Assembly: GCA_003133565.1 (NCBI GenBank)
Contig: PKYB01000080.1
Span: 1 to 33,003, forward strand
DNA from: Solirubrobacterales bacterium
GTDB lineage: Bacteria; Actinomycetota; Thermoleophilia; Solirubrobacterales; Solirubrobacteraceae
Length of the DNA: 33,003 nucleotides
Direction of reading: 5' to 3'
Below, in pieces: positions 15,366 to 22,815 of the stretch; within the stretch, counting starts at the first letter, position 1, and every line of letters begins with the position of its first letter. Below the pieces are notes generated by a model, which was given only the letters and a program-made list of their open reading frames with translations, searched no databases and was not told the DNA's origin. The position numbers and the translations under genes were made by a program.

Positions 15366-16907
15366 GTGGCCGCTAACCCGCCGACGACGACGAGGCCCGC
15401 TGGCCGCGGCAGGCTGTCCCTGTTTCCGCGTGCGCAGGCTTACGGGCTCCGTCCGGGCTCGGCGCCTGCGCTGCCGGGCGAGCCCGACTCGGCGCAGCTA
15501 GAACCGCCGAGCACGCCGTCATTCGGTCGTGAGCTGGACCACTCCAAGGTTGACTCGACTGCGCTGCGCGACCTTGGGCGGCGCGAGCGGAACTACCGCT
15601 GGGCGCTGGCCACCGCCGACGCGTCCGCCGCGACCTTGTCGTTGCTCCTTTCGATCGTGCTGATCGGTGGGTTCGGGCTGCGACCAGAGTTCCTGCTCGT
15701 GATTCCCGCGGTCGTCCTCGCGGCGAAGCTGCAGGGCCTCTACGACCACGACGAACTCGTGATGCGCAAATCAACGCTCGACGAGTTCCCGCGGCTGCTC
15801 AACCTCGCGACGCTCTTCGCGCTGCTGATCTGGTTGACGCGCGACGATGTCGTGCGCGGCACGCCCCCGACGTTGCTGCTCTTCGCGCTATGGGGCCTGC
15901 TCATCGCCGCGCTCTTCACGCTGCGCGTCGTCGCGCGCGCGCTCGCCGGGCGCCTCTCCTCTGTCGAGCGCTGCCTGGTTGTCGGCAGCCCAACGGTCTA
16001 TCACCGCATCGAGAGAAAGCTCGAGGGCGAGCCGCAGGTCGCCCTGGTCGCCCGCGTCGGCCTCGACAAGGTCCGACGGAACCTGGACGAGCTGCGCTCA
16101 CTCGCCAAAACGCACAGCATCCACCGGATCATCATCTCGACGGCTGGCGGCGGCGACCCCGAGTTGACAATGGATCTCGTGCGCGGCGCCAAGGCGACCG
16201 GCGCGCGCGTGAGCATCCTGCCGGACGTGCTCGCGGCGGTCGGTAGCTCGGTCGCCTTCGATGACCTGGGCGGGATGCCGCTGCTGGGGGTCCCGCGTTT
16301 CGGTCTCAGTCGCTCCTCGCGCTTCGTCAAGCGCTCACTGGACCTCGTGGGGGCGATCGTCGGGCTCGCGATCATCGCGCCCCTCATGGCCCTCGCCGCG
16401 CTCGCCATCAAGCTCGACTCGCGCGGGCCGATTCTCTTCCGCCAGACACGTGTCGGCCGGGGCGGTGCGCACTTCGAGATGCTCAAATTCCGCACGATGG
16501 TCGACGGGGCCGACACCCTGAAGCCCGAGTTGCTCGCTCGCAACGAAGCCTCCGGCCTCTTCAAGATCGCCGATGACCCGCGCGTCACGCGCGTCGGTCG
16601 CTTTCTGCGCCGTACGAGCCTCGATGAGATTCCCCAGCTGCTCAACGTCCTGCACGGAAACATGAGCCTCGTCGGGCCGCGCCCGCTCGTAGTCGATGAG
16701 GACCAATGCATCACCGGCCTTGACCGCCGCCGCCTGCACTTGACGCCCGGCATGACCGGTCGCTGGCAGATCCTCGGCTCAGCACGGATCCCGCTCTCGG
16801 AGATGGTCAAGATCGACTACCTCTACGTCGCGAACTGGTCGCTGTGGGAGGACATCAAGATTCTCGTCCAGACGCTGAGCTTTGTCGTCCTGCGGCGCGG
16901 TTTGTAA
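15366..16907 (+). CDS. Polyprenyl-phosphate sugar-1-phosphate transferase (initiating EPS enzyme, WbaP/CpsE-like)
   Basis: 513-residue membrane protein that should transfer a sugar-1-phosphate from a UDP-sugar to undecaprenyl phosphate, the first step of exopolysaccharide or O-glycan assembly. A disordered, basic N-terminus (~75 residues) precedes four hydrophobic segments (about 81-103, 107-121, 144-158, 168-190), then a Rossmann-like CoA-binding domain (~200-310). The catalytic bacterial sugar transferase domain (PF02397) spans ~320-513: KRSLDLVGAIVG membrane hairpin, RQTRVGRGG, FEMLKFRTM, RVTRVGRFLRRTSLDEIPQLLNVL (catalytic Asp-Glu in LDE) and GNMSLVGPRP. GTG15366 follows a GGCGG site. The leader hairpin may regulate it. 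It is the only priming enzyme in the window, so neighbouring GT2/GT4 genes probably extend its product. Confidence 0.9.
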   Translation: MAANPPTTTRPAGRGRLSLFPRAQAYGLRPGSAPALPGEPDSAQLEPPSTPSFGRELDHSKVDSTALRDLGRRERNYRWALATADASAATLSLLLSIVLIGGFGLRPEFLLVIPAVVLAAKLQGLYDHDELVMRKSTLDEFPRLLNLATLFALLIWLTRDDVVRGTPPTLLLFALWGLLIAALFTLRVVARALAGRLSSVERCLVVGSPTVYHRIERKLEGEPQVALVARVGLDKVRRNLDELRSLAKTHSIHRIIISTAGGGDPELTMDLVRGAKATGARVSILPDVLAAVGSSVAFDDLGGMPLLGVPRFGLSRSSRFVKRSLDLVGAIVGLAIIAPLMALAALAIKLDSRGPILFRQTRVGRGGAHFEMLKFRTMVDGADTLKPELLARNEASGLFKIADDPRVTRVGRFLRRTSLDEIPQLLNVLHGNMSLVGPRPLVVDEDQCITGLDRRRLHLTPGMTGRWQILGSARIPLSEMVKIDYLYVANWSLWEDIKILVQTLSFVVLRRGL

Positions 16908-16930
16908 CCCTCGCCGGCTCGCGCTTCGCT

Positions 16931-16950
16931 TGATATAATTCTAGATATCA
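16931..16950 (+). promoter_or_regulatory. TATAAT promoter inside an inverted repeat (autoregulatory operator candidate)
   Basis: TGATAT (16931-16936) and ATATCA (16945-16950) form an inverted repeat with an 8-nt spacer that covers a perfect TATAAT (16934-16939). Antitoxin repressors of the XRE family commonly bind such sites over their own -10 box. It is the only fully consensus -10 noticed in the window. Confidence 0.65.
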
Positions 16951-16982
16951 CCGAGCCGGGAAGCCTCATTCACGAACGCCGC

Positions 16983-17279
16983 ATGCAACTCGGGCTGAGC
17001 CAGCGCACGCTGGCCCGCCGTGCCGGCACGACGCAGGCGGCTGTGAGCCGCATCGAACGCGGCCAGACATCGCCAACCTGGGAGACGGTCGCGGCGTTGC
17101 TGATGTCGATGGGCTACACGCCAGACCTTCAGGCCCGGCGCTTGCCTGGGAGATGGGATCCGCTACACCTCGGGCAGCTCTACGAGCGACCGCCGGCGGA
17201 GCGCCTGGCGCTCGGGCTTTCAGCAAATCGGCTCGCGGGACGCTTGCGGCAGGCCGCAGATGACGCGCGGCGCGTCTGA
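16983..17279 (+). CDS. XRE-family helix-turn-helix regulator (candidate antitoxin)
   Basis: 98 residues from ATG16983. LSQRTLARRAGTTQAAVSRIERGQTSPTWETVAALLMSMGY is a standard lambda-repressor-like HTH. The HTH normally begins with a helix like 'LIxxxRxxxGLSQ', and the frame upstream of the ATG reads EPGSLIHERR, so real coding probably starts earlier; no ATG, GTG or TTG exists there, but ATC16947 sits 7 nt after TATAAT. The C-terminal half (RWDPLHLGQLYERPPAERLALG...) matches the extension often found in regulators paired with nucleotidyltransferases. It overlaps the next gene by 20 bp, implying coupled translation, and is probably an autorepressing partner of that protein. Confidence 0.8.
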   Translation: MQLGLSQRTLARRAGTTQAAVSRIERGQTSPTWETVAALLMSMGYTPDLQARRLPGRWDPLHLGQLYERPPAERLALGLSANRLAGRLRQAADDARRV

Positions 17280-17778
17280 CACGCCACTTGACTCCGAGCA
17301 GATTCTCGCGGCGCTCAGCGAGCACGACGTGGACTACGTGCTCGTCGGCGGTCTTGCAGTTCAGACCCACGGCCACCTACGCACGACTTTTGACGTCGAC
17401 GTGCTCCCGCGTCCCGAGCCCGCGAACCTCGCGCGGCTTGCAGCTGCGTTGAACCAGCTCGGCGCTCGCGTCCTGAACCCGGGTTGCGAAGGCCTTGCGA
17501 TCGACGCCGCGATGCTGCCGCGCGCGACGCTGTGGCAGTTTGAGACCAGTCACGGTGCGATCGACGTCCTCCACGACGCTCCCGGGGCGCCGCGCTACGA
17601 GGACCTGCGCCGGCGCGCACTCGAGATTCGCCTCGGCGACCTCACCCTCGCCGTCGCCGCACGCGACGACCTCATTGCGATGAAGAGGGCAAGCGGGCGA
17701 CCGGTAGACCTCGACGATCTCGCCGCCCTCACCGAACCGGAGCATCGTGCAATCACCCGCGCGGGCGAACCTGGCTGA
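17260..17778 (+). CDS. Nucleotidyltransferase (MNT/AbiEii-like), candidate toxin
   Basis: 172 residues. The polymerase-beta-type motif is VLVGGLAVQTHGHLRTTFDVDV at about 27-48: a GG-x-A-V-x-x-H-G helix followed by R-T-T-x-D-V-D, with two metal-binding Asp. A third carboxylate could be in AIDVLHD near 102. The HTH-plus-nucleotidyltransferase arrangement with overlapping genes is that of type IV/VII-like toxin-antitoxin systems (AbiEi/AbiEii, HEPN/MNT, MenA-type), in which the transferase adds nucleotides to tRNA or to the partner. No HEPN protein is present. Function as a toxin is inference; a housekeeping role in nucleotide transfer is not excluded. Confidence 0.75.
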   Translation: MTRGASDTPLDSEQILAALSEHDVDYVLVGGLAVQTHGHLRTTFDVDVLPRPEPANLARLAAALNQLGARVLNPGCEGLAIDAAMLPRATLWQFETSHGAIDVLHDAPGAPRYEDLRRRALEIRLGDLTLAVAARDDLIAMKRASGRPVDLDDLAALTEPEHRAITRAGEPG

Positions 17779-17790
17779 CCAGGCAACCCC

Positions 17791-18936
17791 TCAGCCGGCG
17801 AGCGCCGCGAGGTGGCTCTTCAGGCCGGCGCCATAGCCGGTCGGCTTGCCCGCGTAGTTGACGATCAGCGACGGGCCGGCGCTGCACGACCAACCGTTGT
17901 CGGTCGCGTCCCACGCCCAGCCGAGATATGAGACGTCGTTCGTGTCGGCCCAGTCCATGTAGCTCAGCGCATAGTTGTCGGTGCAGCCCGACTCACCGAA
18001 CTCGGTCGTGACGACGGGCGTCGTCTGTGCGAGCGGCGAAATCGTCGAGTCCCAACAGGCCTCGTTATTGCAGCCGCCGAAGCTGTAGGTGTGGAAGCCG
18101 ACGATCAGCTGGTTGTCGGGGTCGGTCGGCTCATGCGTCGCCCACTGTGTCTCATCGCTTGCGTAGCCGAGCCCGCCGAGGATGATCGGGTTGGCGGCGC
18201 CCGTGGAGCGAACGGCGTCGACCAGCTGCTGCATTCCCGCCGTCTGGTAGGTGACGACATCGCCCGTATTGTCGGTGAACGTGGTGGTGCAGCCGCTCTG
18301 CCAGCAGGACCATGAGGTGACGAACGGCTCATTGAACAGGTCAAAGAGCACCGCGCGGTTGCCCTTGAACGCTTGTGCGACCGAGCGCCAGAACGCCGGG
18401 GCGTGAGTGGCGTCGGCCATCGGCCACTCCTGGACAGCGAGGATCGAGCCGGGGGCCGCCCAGTGCAGGTCGAGGATTACGTAGAAGCCGGCGGCACGCA
18501 GCGCCGACACGTACTTTTCGATCGCACTCCGGTAGTGGGATCCACTGAGCGCCGGGGTCGCGCCGTTGATCCCGAGCCAGCAGTCCTCGTTGAGCGGGAT
18601 CCGCACCGCGTTGGTGTGCCAGGACTTGATCGCCCGGATCGACGCGGCATTCGTCGGACCGAAGAAGACCGACTTGGCGCGCGAATTCAGGCACTGATAC
18701 TCCGTGCCGGAGCGGTCCACCCCGAGCAGGCGGATCGGCGGACCGCCACCCAGCGGCGTCAGATGGCTACCGCTCACCTCGATCCCGACCGCAGCGTCGG
18801 ACTTCGCCCGGGACTTCGCCCCGGCGCGCACCGCGGGCCCCGACAGCAGCACCGCAAAGGCGCCGACGACGCAGACCCCGAGCGCAAGCGCCGCGCGCGA
18901 TCGCCCCACGCCCCAAGACCCCGCTCCAGAACTCAA
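17791..18936 (-). CDS. Secreted GH5 glycanase (endoglucanase/mannanase-like)
   Basis: 381 residues. Signal sequence LALGVCVVGAFAVLLS (~17-32). The GH5 clan-A (beta/alpha)8 signature is visible: RIPLNEDCWLG, VILDLHWA (His158), LFDLFNEPF with acid/base Glu203 after Asn202, FHTYSFGG, and VVTTEFGESG with nucleophile Glu312. It would cleave internal beta-1,4 (or mixed) linkages outside the cell. Many Cys (80s, 119, 210-290) suggest disulfides. TTG18936 follows a GGGGGCGGA stretch; GTG18909 is an alternative that still leaves the signal peptide. It is the last gene of a minus-strand set with the aldo/keto reductase (18-bp gap) and DUF457-like protein. It may trim the glycan made by the surrounding locus. 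Confidence 0.85.
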   Translation of the reverse strand: MSSGAGSWGVGRSRAALALGVCVVGAFAVLLSGPAVRAGAKSRAKSDAAVGIEVSGSHLTPLGGGPPIRLLGVDRSGTEYQCLNSRAKSVFFGPTNAASIRAIKSWHTNAVRIPLNEDCWLGINGATPALSGSHYRSAIEKYVSALRAAGFYVILDLHWAAPGSILAVQEWPMADATHAPAFWRSVAQAFKGNRAVLFDLFNEPFVTSWSCWQSGCTTTFTDNTGDVVTYQTAGMQQLVDAVRSTGAANPIILGGLGYASDETQWATHEPTDPDNQLIVGFHTYSFGGCNNEACWDSTISPLAQTTPVVTTEFGESGCTDNYALSYMDWADTNDVSYLGWAWDATDNGWSCSAGPSLIVNYAGKPTGYGAGLKSHLAALAG

Positions 18937-18954
18937 GCCGTCCGCCCCCGCACG

Positions 18955-19791
18955 TCAGTTACCCGTCTCGTCTGAGTCTTCAGCATGGGCCTCCCCGCGG
19001 TCAAGAGCCGAGATCGCGGCGATCTCATCATCACTCAGCGCGAAGTCGAAGATGTCGATGTTGGCGGCCATCCGCTCGGGGTTTACCGACTTCGGCACCG
19101 CGCCCAGGCCAAGCTCAACATGCCAGCGCAGCACCACCTGCGCCGCGCTCTTGCCGTGCCGCGCGGCGATCGCAACGATCGCGGGCTCGGACAGCAGCGC
19201 GCCACCGAGGCCGATCGGGCTCCACGACTGCGTGACGATGCTGTGGTCGGCGTCGTAGGCGCGTGTCACTTCGCGGATCGTGTAGGGGCTCACCTGGATC
19301 TGGTTGACGTCTGGCACCACACCAGTCTCGTCAATTACCCGGTCGAGGTGCGCCGGCTTGAAGTTGGAAACGCCGATCGCGCGAACCAGACCGTCATCAA
19401 AAAGCTTCACGAGGCCACGCCAGGCGTCCACATAGCGGTCAAGCCAGGGCAGCGGCCAGTGGATCAGAAAGAGATCGATGTAGTCGACGTCAAGCCGCCG
19501 CGCGCTCGTCGCATACGCCTCCAGAGCCTCGTCGTAGCCGTGCGAGCGGGCGCTCAGCTTGGTCGTTACGAACAGTTCCTCGCGCGGCAGGCCGCAAGCG
19601 CGCAGCCCGTGCCCCACGCCTTTCTCGTTCGCATACATGTGGGCCGTGTCGAACAGCCGGTAGCCGGCCGCCACCGCGCGCACGACCACCTTCTCGACCT
19701 CGCGGTCTGCCAGCGGCCATGTCCCGAGACCGACCTGCGGCATCGCCGCCCCGTGCAAAAGGGGGAGCTCAGGCGCCGGCGAGGGTGACAC
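18955..19791 (-). CDS. Aldo/keto reductase (AKR5-like)
   Basis: 278-residue NADPH-dependent carbonyl reductase, (beta/alpha)8 barrel. The catalytic tetrad is visible: Asp48 and Tyr53 in FDTAHMYANE, Lys78 in VTTKLS and His111 in LFLIHWP; GVSNF and VPKSVNPERM are the NADP-binding segments. Closest in style to 2,5-diketo-gluconate reductase-type enzymes, but substrate prediction inside this family is unreliable. GTG19791 is preceded by TAGCCT with a 6-nt gap, consistent with a leaderless start. It is between the DUF457-like gene and the GH5 gene on the same strand. A link to glycan metabolism is only suggested by position. Confidence 0.9.
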   Translation of the reverse strand: MSPSPAPELPLLHGAAMPQVGLGTWPLADREVEKVVVRAVAAGYRLFDTAHMYANEKGVGHGLRACGLPREELFVTTKLSARSHGYDEALEAYATSARRLDVDYIDLFLIHWPLPWLDRYVDAWRGLVKLFDDGLVRAIGVSNFKPAHLDRVIDETGVVPDVNQIQVSPYTIREVTRAYDADHSIVTQSWSPIGLGGALLSEPAIVAIAARHGKSAAQVVLRWHVELGLGAVPKSVNPERMAANIDIFDFALSDDEIAAISALDRGEAHAEDSDETGN

Positions 19792-19797
19792 ACACGC

Positions 19798-19803
19798 AGG
19801 CTA
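19798..19803 (-). promoter_or_regulatory. Probable -10 box (TAGCCT) for aldo/keto reductase gene
   Basis: On the minus strand GATAGCCTGCG is followed shortly by GTG19791. The same 11-nt string lies upstream of the plus-strand GT4 gene at 20542. Confidence 0.35.
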
Positions 19804-19824
19804 TCGCGGCGCCACCCTCACGAG

Positions 19825-20382
19825 CTATTGCACCGCCACACTCAAAAGCGGTCCCTGCGGGCTCGAGCGTGACGATCGTCGCGCGATCACCCAGCTCAGC
19901 CCGAACAGCACCAGGGCCCCGATCGGGCAAAGCAGCCAAGGGATGCCGTCCACCTGATTCCAGGGGTAGAGGATGTGCTCAGAACCGCCGGCGGCGTCGA
20001 ACAGCAGATGGCCCATGTTGACCGCGAACACGGCCCAGGCGGCGACAAAGCGCCGCGTCCTGTCCCAGGAGCGCGGGCAGAGCGCGAACGTCAGCAGTGC
20101 AAGTACCAGCACGAATGCGACCGAGTGGGTTTCCGGCCGCCCACCCGGCAGGGTCTCGATCCTATGCAGGTTCAACGTTCCGGCCTCGATGAAATGGTCG
20201 ACGTCGAGCGCGGAGCCACCCACAAACGCGATCAGCCCATAGACCACCCGGTGGCGACTCCGCCAGAGGAGCGGGGCGACGATGAAGAGAGCCAAGCAGC
20301 CGTGACTGAGCACCGCCCACACGGCAGAGACAAAAGGATGGCTCGCGTTCGAGAGGAAGGGCCATCCACGGTAGGGACTCAC
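19825..20382 (-). CDS. Membrane-bound metal-dependent hydrolase-like protein (DUF457/YdjM type)
   Basis: 185 residues with about four hydrophobic segments. Polar signature residues lie at membrane edges: GGSALDVDHFIE (~55-66), ETHS (~85), and NMGHLLFDAAGG (~121-132). The D-x-D-H, H-S and G-H-L-x-x-D pattern is that of the YdjM/DUF457 group, presumed metal-binding inner-membrane hydrolases. GTG20382 has an excellent AGGAGGAAG ribosome site a few bases upstream, the strongest in this region. First gene of the minus-strand set with the aldo/keto reductase and GH5. Physiological substrate unknown. Confidence 0.75.
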   Translation of the reverse strand: MSPYRGWPFLSNASHPFVSAVWAVLSHGCLALFIVAPLLWRSRHRVVYGLIAFVGGSALDVDHFIEAGTLNLHRIETLPGGRPETHSVAFVLVLALLTFALCPRSWDRTRRFVAAWAVFAVNMGHLLFDAAGGSEHILYPWNQVDGIPWLLCPIGALVLFGLSWVIARRSSRSSPQGPLLSVAVQ

Positions 20383-20436
20383 TGCTTCCTCCTAGGTGGT
20401 TCAGGTGGGCGGGCGCGAGCTGCGCCGCCGCGCCAC

Positions 20437-20456
20437 TTCACGTCCCAGCGCGTGAA
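20437..20456. promoter_or_regulatory. Inverted repeat in divergent promoter region
   Basis: TTCACG and CGTGAA with an 8-nt spacer lie in the 159-bp gap between the divergent DUF457-like and GT4 genes. The dyad could be an operator for either gene; no matching second copy was noticed. Confidence 0.35.
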
Positions 20457-20527
20457 ACGTTGCCCCATCACTTGGGCGCGGGCCTGAACGCGTTCCCCCA
20501 AGCATGGACGCCAACCCTACCAGCGGA

Positions 20528-20533
20528 TAGCCT
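20528..20533 (+). promoter_or_regulatory. Probable -10 box (TAGCCT) for GT4 gene
   Basis: TAGCCT is followed by 8 nt and GTG20542 with no ribosome site, so the transcript may be leaderless or nearly so. Confidence 0.35.
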
Positions 20534-20541
20534 GCGGTTCG

Positions 20542-21915
20542 GTGCCTGAGACGTCTCACACGTCACCGCTTGAGCTCCTGACCAGGCGGCTCGGGCGGAC
20601 GACGACCGCCGCCCCCGAGCAGCCGCTCGCCGCCGTCATGCGGCCGGGTGAGGGCCGTGCCGACTCCGCGAGCGCGGTGCGTGCGACGGAGGCGTTCAGG
20701 AACCGCTCGCGGCGCGCACTTTCGCGTCGTTCGCGCCGCCCGCGGATCGCTCTCGTGACGCCCTGGCCACCAGATTGGTCTGGCGTCGCTGAGTACAACC
20801 GCCGTCTGACGCGGGCTTTGGCCAACCGCGTCGATGTCGATGTCGTGACCGCGGATCCGGTTCGCGGCTACTCGATCCCGGTTGAGCGCGGCGTGCGCCT
20901 CGTCGCAGCGGGCGAGCGCGCCCTATTCGCAGGCCTACGCCGCTATGACCGGATTGTCTACTGCATGGGCAACTCGCGCTTTCACGCGCATGTGTTCGAG
21001 TTGCTCGTGGCCCGGCCCGACGCGGTCGTCTTCCACGATGTGCAGCTCACCGGATTCTTCGGCGCGATCGCCGGGCACGAGCGCCCGGAGGACCCGAGTG
21101 GCGCGCTGGTGGCCCGCATCCAGGCGATGTACCCCGACCTCGCGACGACGTTGGCTGAGGCCGACGGCGCGCAGCGGCCGGCACCAGCGATGTTCATGAC
21201 GCGTGGGATCCAGCGCTACGCCAACCAATGCTTCGTTCACTCACGCTCGGCCCTCGAGATGCTCGCGTTCGATCGCGGCTCACTTGATCGCCATGCGCCG
21301 GCCACGATTCTGCCCTATGGCCTTCCCGAGGTAGCCGACTGGGCGCGTGTCCGCGGCGAGGCATCCAGTACGCCCATGATCATCAGCCTCGGCGCTGTTG
21401 CGGAGGTCAAGGGAATTGCCAAGCTGATCCGCGCGTTCGCCCTGCTGGCAGCGGTCTACCCAGCGGCCCGGCTCGTCATCGCCGGCAGTCCCGCGGAGCA
21501 GGCCGACTCGACGCGCTGGCACGAATATGCGCGCAAGCACGCCCCCAAAGCCAAAATCGAGATCCCGGGACGAGTGTCGGCCGAGCGGTACTCGGCGCTG
21601 CTGCGCCAGGCCGATGTCGCCGTCCAGCTGCGGCTCGTCAGCAACGGCGAGGCTTCCGGCGCAACAGCCGACTGTCTCGCAGCAGGCATTCCCACGCTGG
21701 TGACCGATCTGGGGTGGGCCGGCGAGCTTCCAGCTGAAGTGGTTGCACGAGTGCCGGTCAAGGCCAGCGCCACACTGATCATGCGGCGCCTCGAAGAGCT
21801 GCTCGTCGACCCCCAAAGGCGCTCCGCGATCAGTGCTGCGGTGCTCGACCACGCTCGCTCGCACAGCATCGCGCGCGCCGCCGACGCCTACGTCGAAGCA
21901 CTCGAGCTCGCTTAG
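20542..21915 (+). CDS. GT4-family glycosyltransferase
   Basis: 457 residues. A basic, disordered N-terminus of ~65 residues precedes RIALVTPWPPDWSGVAEYNRRLTRAL, the GT-B N-domain start. VVFHDVQLTG (~168) matches the HDH segment of the GT4 at 12687, showing that the two belong to one subgroup. The C-domain starts near 275 with IISLGAVAEVKGIAKLIRAF (Lys at the donor-phosphate site), then LVIAGS, and SNGEASGATADCLAAGIPTLVTDLGW, where the second Glu of the usual E-x7-E pair is replaced by Asp. Probably extends a lipid-linked surface glycan. First gene of a plus-strand operon with the deacetylase and GT2. GTG20542 is the first start after the TAGCCT box; internal starts are possible because the first 65 residues are unconserved. 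Confidence 0.85.
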   Translation: MPETSHTSPLELLTRRLGRTTTAAPEQPLAAVMRPGEGRADSASAVRATEAFRNRSRRALSRRSRRPRIALVTPWPPDWSGVAEYNRRLTRALANRVDVDVVTADPVRGYSIPVERGVRLVAAGERALFAGLRRYDRIVYCMGNSRFHAHVFELLVARPDAVVFHDVQLTGFFGAIAGHERPEDPSGALVARIQAMYPDLATTLAEADGAQRPAPAMFMTRGIQRYANQCFVHSRSALEMLAFDRGSLDRHAPATILPYGLPEVADWARVRGEASSTPMIISLGAVAEVKGIAKLIRAFALLAAVYPAARLVIAGSPAEQADSTRWHEYARKHAPKAKIEIPGRVSAERYSALLRQADVAVQLRLVSNGEASGATADCLAAGIPTLVTDLGWAGELPAEVVARVPVKASATLIMRRLEELLVDPQRRSAISAAVLDHARSHSIARAADAYVEALELA

Positions 21916-21981
21916 AGGAGTGCCCGGGTGTCTAGCATCACGTGATCGCCGGCAAGACGAACATCCCAAACCCTGCAATGG

Positions 21982-22815
21982 GTGACTGAAGCCGTGGCAC
22001 AGTCGGGAGAGTGCCCGGCAGCCGTGGTCGTGCCGGTTTTTCTCTACCACTCGGTGTCCGACATCCCGGCAGCGGGACAGGAGCGCTTCACCGTCACGCC
22101 GGCTCAGTTCGATGAGCACGTCGCGGCGATCGCGGCCTCGGGTCGCCTCGCGCTGACGATCTCCGACTTCGCCCGCGCCCTGCGCGAGCGCCGCGTGCCG
22201 GCCAACGCCGTCGCCGTCACCTTCGATGACGGCTTCCACGACACGCTCGCGGCCGTGCGAGCGCTGCGCGCAAAGGGGATCACGAGCACGGTCTTCGTGA
22301 CGTCAGACCGGCTCGAGGGTGCGCAGGGGCCCTCGACTGCGGCGGCGCGCGAGATCGCCGCGAGCGGCGCCGAAGTCGGCGCCCACTCCGTCACCCACCC
22401 CCATCTTGACGAGCTGCCGCTCGCGCGCGCCGTGCACGAGATCGAAGAGAGCAAACGCTCGCTCGAACAACGGCTCGAGTTGGCGATCGATACCTTCGCC
22501 TACCCCTACGGCGCACACGACCCACGCGTGCGCCAGGCGGTGATCGACGCCGGCTTCAGCTCAGCCGCCGCGGTGAAAAACGCTCTTTCACACGATCACG
22601 ACGACCCTTTTGCGATTGCCCGGCTGACGATCACGGCCGACACGCCGGTGAGCACGCTGCTCGCGGCACTCGAGGGGCGCGGCGCCCCGATCGCCTGGGC
22701 GGGCGAGCGCTACCGTACGCGCGCCTTCCGTCAGTACCGACGGCTCCGCCACAGAACCGGCGCCAGCCCTCGCCCGGCCACCCAAAGCGAAGGCCACAGC
22801 GACGATGACGCCTGA
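21982..22815 (+). CDS. Polysaccharide deacetylase (NodB homology, CE4)
   Basis: 277 residues. VFLYHSVSD near the start, then TFDDGFHDTL (residues 80-89, with Asp82 catalytic base and Asp83 metal ligand) and AHSVTHPHLDEL (His135 and His139 metal ligands); FAYPYGAHD is motif 3. This CE4 set removes N- or O-acetyl groups from poly-GlcNAc-type or related glycans. No signal peptide is visible, so it acts in the cytoplasm on an intermediate or is exported otherwise. It lies between a GT4 and a GT2 gene; its last 11 bp overlap the GT2 start, indicating coupling. Together they point to a partly deacetylated amino-sugar glycan. Confidence 0.88.
   Translation: MTEAVAQSGECPAAVVVPVFLYHSVSDIPAAGQERFTVTPAQFDEHVAAIAASGRLALTISDFARALRERRVPANAVAVTFDDGFHDTLAAVRALRAKGITSTVFVTSDRLEGAQGPSTAAAREIAASGAEVGAHSVTHPHLDELPLARAVHEIEESKRSLEQRLELAIDTFAYPYGAHDPRVRQAVIDAGFSSAAAVKNALSHDHDDPFAIARLTITADTPVSTLLAALEGRGAPIAWAGERYRTRAFRQYRRLRHRTGASPRPATQSEGHSDDDA

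Noticed and set aside
18985-19788. 267-codon plus-strand frame opposite the aldo/keto reductase
   Set aside because: Antisense of an enzyme with a complete catalytic tetrad.
21280-22239. 319-codon minus-strand frame
   Set aside because: Spans the antisense of two unrelated genes and the gap between them; no recognisable domain.
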